In this document: positions 23,717 through 24,909 of the stretch, one piece after another
Position numbering within the stretch: the first letter of the stretch is position 1
Layout: each line of letters opens with the position of its first letter
Source: Phycisphaerales bacterium UBA3158
GTDB lineage: Bacteria > Planctomycetota > Phycisphaerae > Phycisphaerales > SM1A02
Length of the DNA stretch: 24,909 nt
Assembly: GCA_002364555.1 (NCBI GenBank)
Contig: DEYM01000101.1
Location: 1-24,909 of the forward strand
Direction of reading: 5' to 3'
The notes under the pieces: model-generated
What the model was told of the DNA's origin: nothing
Seen by the model: the letters and a program-made list of their open reading frames with translations, nothing else
The model's database searches: none
Program-made: the position numbers and the translations under genes

Positions 23717-24658
23717 TCACGACGCATCGGGATCCGATGTCTCCTTGCGAATCAACTCGAGCAGGTCCCCTCGCAGTTTTTTCGCCAGTGGCCCGACTGA
23801 TCCGGCACCGATCGGACGAGTCTCGACATCACCAGTTCCCTCTTCGGGATTGGTTCTGAATCGAAGTCCACGCACTGGAAGCAGATGCCAGCTCGAGTTG
23901 GTCATGAACGCCTCGTCCGCAGCCAGCAGATCATCCAGCGTGAGATCGCACAACTGGACCTCCACTCCGGAATCCTGTGCACATTCGATCAACGCCTCCC
24001 GTGTGATTCCAGGCAGAACAGGTGAAATCTCCTCTCCCGGGGTCTGTTCACCTCGCGCCCTGGGCGTCTTCACGACACCATCCTTGATGATGAACATGTT
24101 GCTTACGCATCCACAGGTGATCTTGGCAGCTGGATCCAACCAGAGCGCTTCACTGGCCCCGATCATGGCAGCCATCTGCAGCGCATGTATTCGCGGCCAG
24201 TAGTTGATGGTCTTGTGTCCCGCCATCTGGGTCCATGGGTTGGTTCGTCCCGCGGCAATGGTGATCTCGACCCCCTCCGTGAAGAAGACCGGTGGATACG
24301 GCGTCGGTGGCTGGGCCACGACCAGAATGGTCGGATCGACATGACCATCCTCGTTCTGGCGAAGCATGTTCATGTTGCCACCTGTGACCGTGAGTCGAAT
24401 CCTCGCCTCATCGAGATGGCTGTGCACGACGAGACGTTCAGCGGCCTCCGCGAGGGCTTCCGGCTGGAGACGAGTTGACATCAGCAACGATTTGGCCGAC
24501 TCGGTCAGTCTCGCCATGTGCTGATCGACCCGGAATATCCTGTTGTTGCGTGCGTGCATGGTCTCGAACAGTCCCACTGCGTGCTGCAGACCACTGTCGA
24601 ATACCGATATGTTCGCTTCCTCTTCGGGAACAAGTTCACCGTTCAGCCAGACATCCAT
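23717..24658 (-). CDS. Class IV (fold type IV) PLP-dependent aminotransferase-like protein
   Basis: Predicted 313 residues from ATG 24658, where the usual N-terminus MDVWLNGELVP begins; an in-frame GTG at 24679 would add seven residues. The PLP lysine is Lys149 in AGHKTINYWPR, and SVFDSGLQHAVGLFETM and LPGITREALIE are family signatures. The group includes branched-chain aminotransferase, D-amino acid aminotransferase and aminodeoxychorismate lyase, and the sequence does not settle which. Oddly, the conserved Glu that pairs with the PLP ring nitrogen (EGSxSN motif) is Cys182 here, in TCGCVSNMF. That could alter reaction chemistry. It lies 49 bases after an upstream gene on the same strand, probably in one operon. 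Confidence 0.88.
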   Translation of the reverse strand: MDVWLNGELVPEEEANISVFDSGLQHAVGLFETMHARNNRIFRVDQHMARLTESAKSLLMSTRLQPEALAEAAERLVVHSHLDEARIRLTVTGGNMNMLRQNEDGHVDPTILVVAQPPTPYPPVFFTEGVEITIAAGRTNPWTQMAGHKTINYWPRIHALQMAAMIGASEALWLDPAAKITCGCVSNMFIIKDGVVKTPRARGEQTPGEEISPVLPGITREALIECAQDSGVEVQLCDLTLDDLLAADEAFMTNSSWHLLPVRGLRFRTNPEEGTGDVETRPIGAGSVGPLAKKLRGDLLELIRKETSDPDAS

Positions 24659-24706
24659 TTGCTCATCCGTTCCTTCCACCCTGATTCGGGCAATGAACTG
24701 GAGAGC

Positions 24707-24909
24707 TTACTCGCTTGACCAGCCTCGTACGAGAAGATCGCCACTGGAGAGTTGTTCGATCTCAAGGGTCATGGCGGTCCTTGAATCGGCATTGATCCGG
24801 ACTTCCATCACATGGTCGTCCGAAGAGGTGTCGATCACCGCGGCTGACCAATCGGCAACAGAGGAGGAACAGAGTTCTTCGATCGAGCCCACCACGGAAT
24901 CACGGATGA
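24707..24909 (-). CDS. Unrecognised protein, C-terminal part only
   Basis: The frame is open to the right edge and stops with TAA at 24709-24707. About 67 residues are visible, ending SSGDLLVRGWSSE. The piece alternates hydrophilic and strand-like segments (HVMEVRINADSRTAMTLEIE) with no recognisable motif. Codon choice resembles its neighbours, and its position just upstream of the aminotransferase on the same strand supports a real gene. No function is proposed. Confidence 0.5.
   Translation of the reverse strand, partial: IRDSVVGSIEELCSSSVADWSAAVIDTSSDDHVMEVRINADSRTAMTLEIEQLSSGDLLVRGWSSE

Noticed and set aside
1..24909. tRNA, rRNA, CRISPR arrays, insertion sequences or attachment sites
   Set aside because: On reading both strands I saw no cloverleaf, no regularly spaced repeats, no transposase and no flanking duplications.

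Overview
The window looks like a compact, moderately high-GC chromosomal segment of a Planctomycetota bacterium, probably of the Phycisphaerae. The best clue is the secreted seven-repeat FG-GAP protein at 444-1883, which ends in a doublet of dockerin-like calcium motifs (DxTGDxxVNVNDIL and DVTGDGVINVDDVL), a tail I associate with that class. The rest fits a free-living heterotroph with a double membrane: a lipidated TolC-type protein, another lipoprotein, a class I fructose-bisphosphatase, and PrpD and thiolase acyl-CoA enzymes. I see no rRNA, tRNA, CRISPR array, insertion sequence or phage gene. The placement is inference from protein character only.

Layout. 1-243 is the 3' end of a MeaB/ArgK GTPase gene. 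444-1883 is the FG-GAP protein, followed by a strong terminator. 2086-4993 is a forward run of an amino-acid permease fused to two universal stress domains, an overlapping two-helix membrane protein, and a one-helix protein with a collagen-like N-terminus. 4994-7585 (minus) is fbp then prpD. 7707-8882 is a thiolase. 8958-10208 is an Nramp-related transporter lacking the usual metal-binding motifs. 10219-11183 (minus) is a lipoprotein gene overlapping a yeast-type cytosine deaminase. 11280-11882 is ubiX. 11872-15212 (minus) is a TolC-like lipoprotein followed by a long-hairpin membrane fusion protein, with no pump gene beside them. 15336-17901 is a translationally coupled trio: beta-class DNA methyltransferase, calcineurin-like phosphatase, and tsaB. 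18188-19348 is a degenerate receiver-coiled coil-GAF-like protein. 19438-23256 (minus) is dnaE, divergent from a small membrane protein (23368-23697). 23717-24658 (minus) is a class IV aminotransferase, and the 3' end of an unrecognised gene reaches the right edge.

How it works together. Most of this is housekeeping: DNA replication, t6A tRNA modification, prenyl-FMN synthesis, gluconeogenesis and acyl-CoA metabolism. Packing is very tight. Several gene pairs share stop/start bases (ATGA, GTGA, TTGA), and convergent genes meet with 0-19 bp or overlap by 11 bp. No known defence or mobile system is evident. The items most worth a second look are two enzyme/transporter families with altered signature residues (the class IV aminotransferase with Glu replaced by Cys, and the Nramp-like protein), the unpaired methyltransferase operon together with an apparent excess of GATC, the permease-Usp-small-protein operon, and several -10-like elements so close to start codons that the mRNAs would be leaderless or nearly so.
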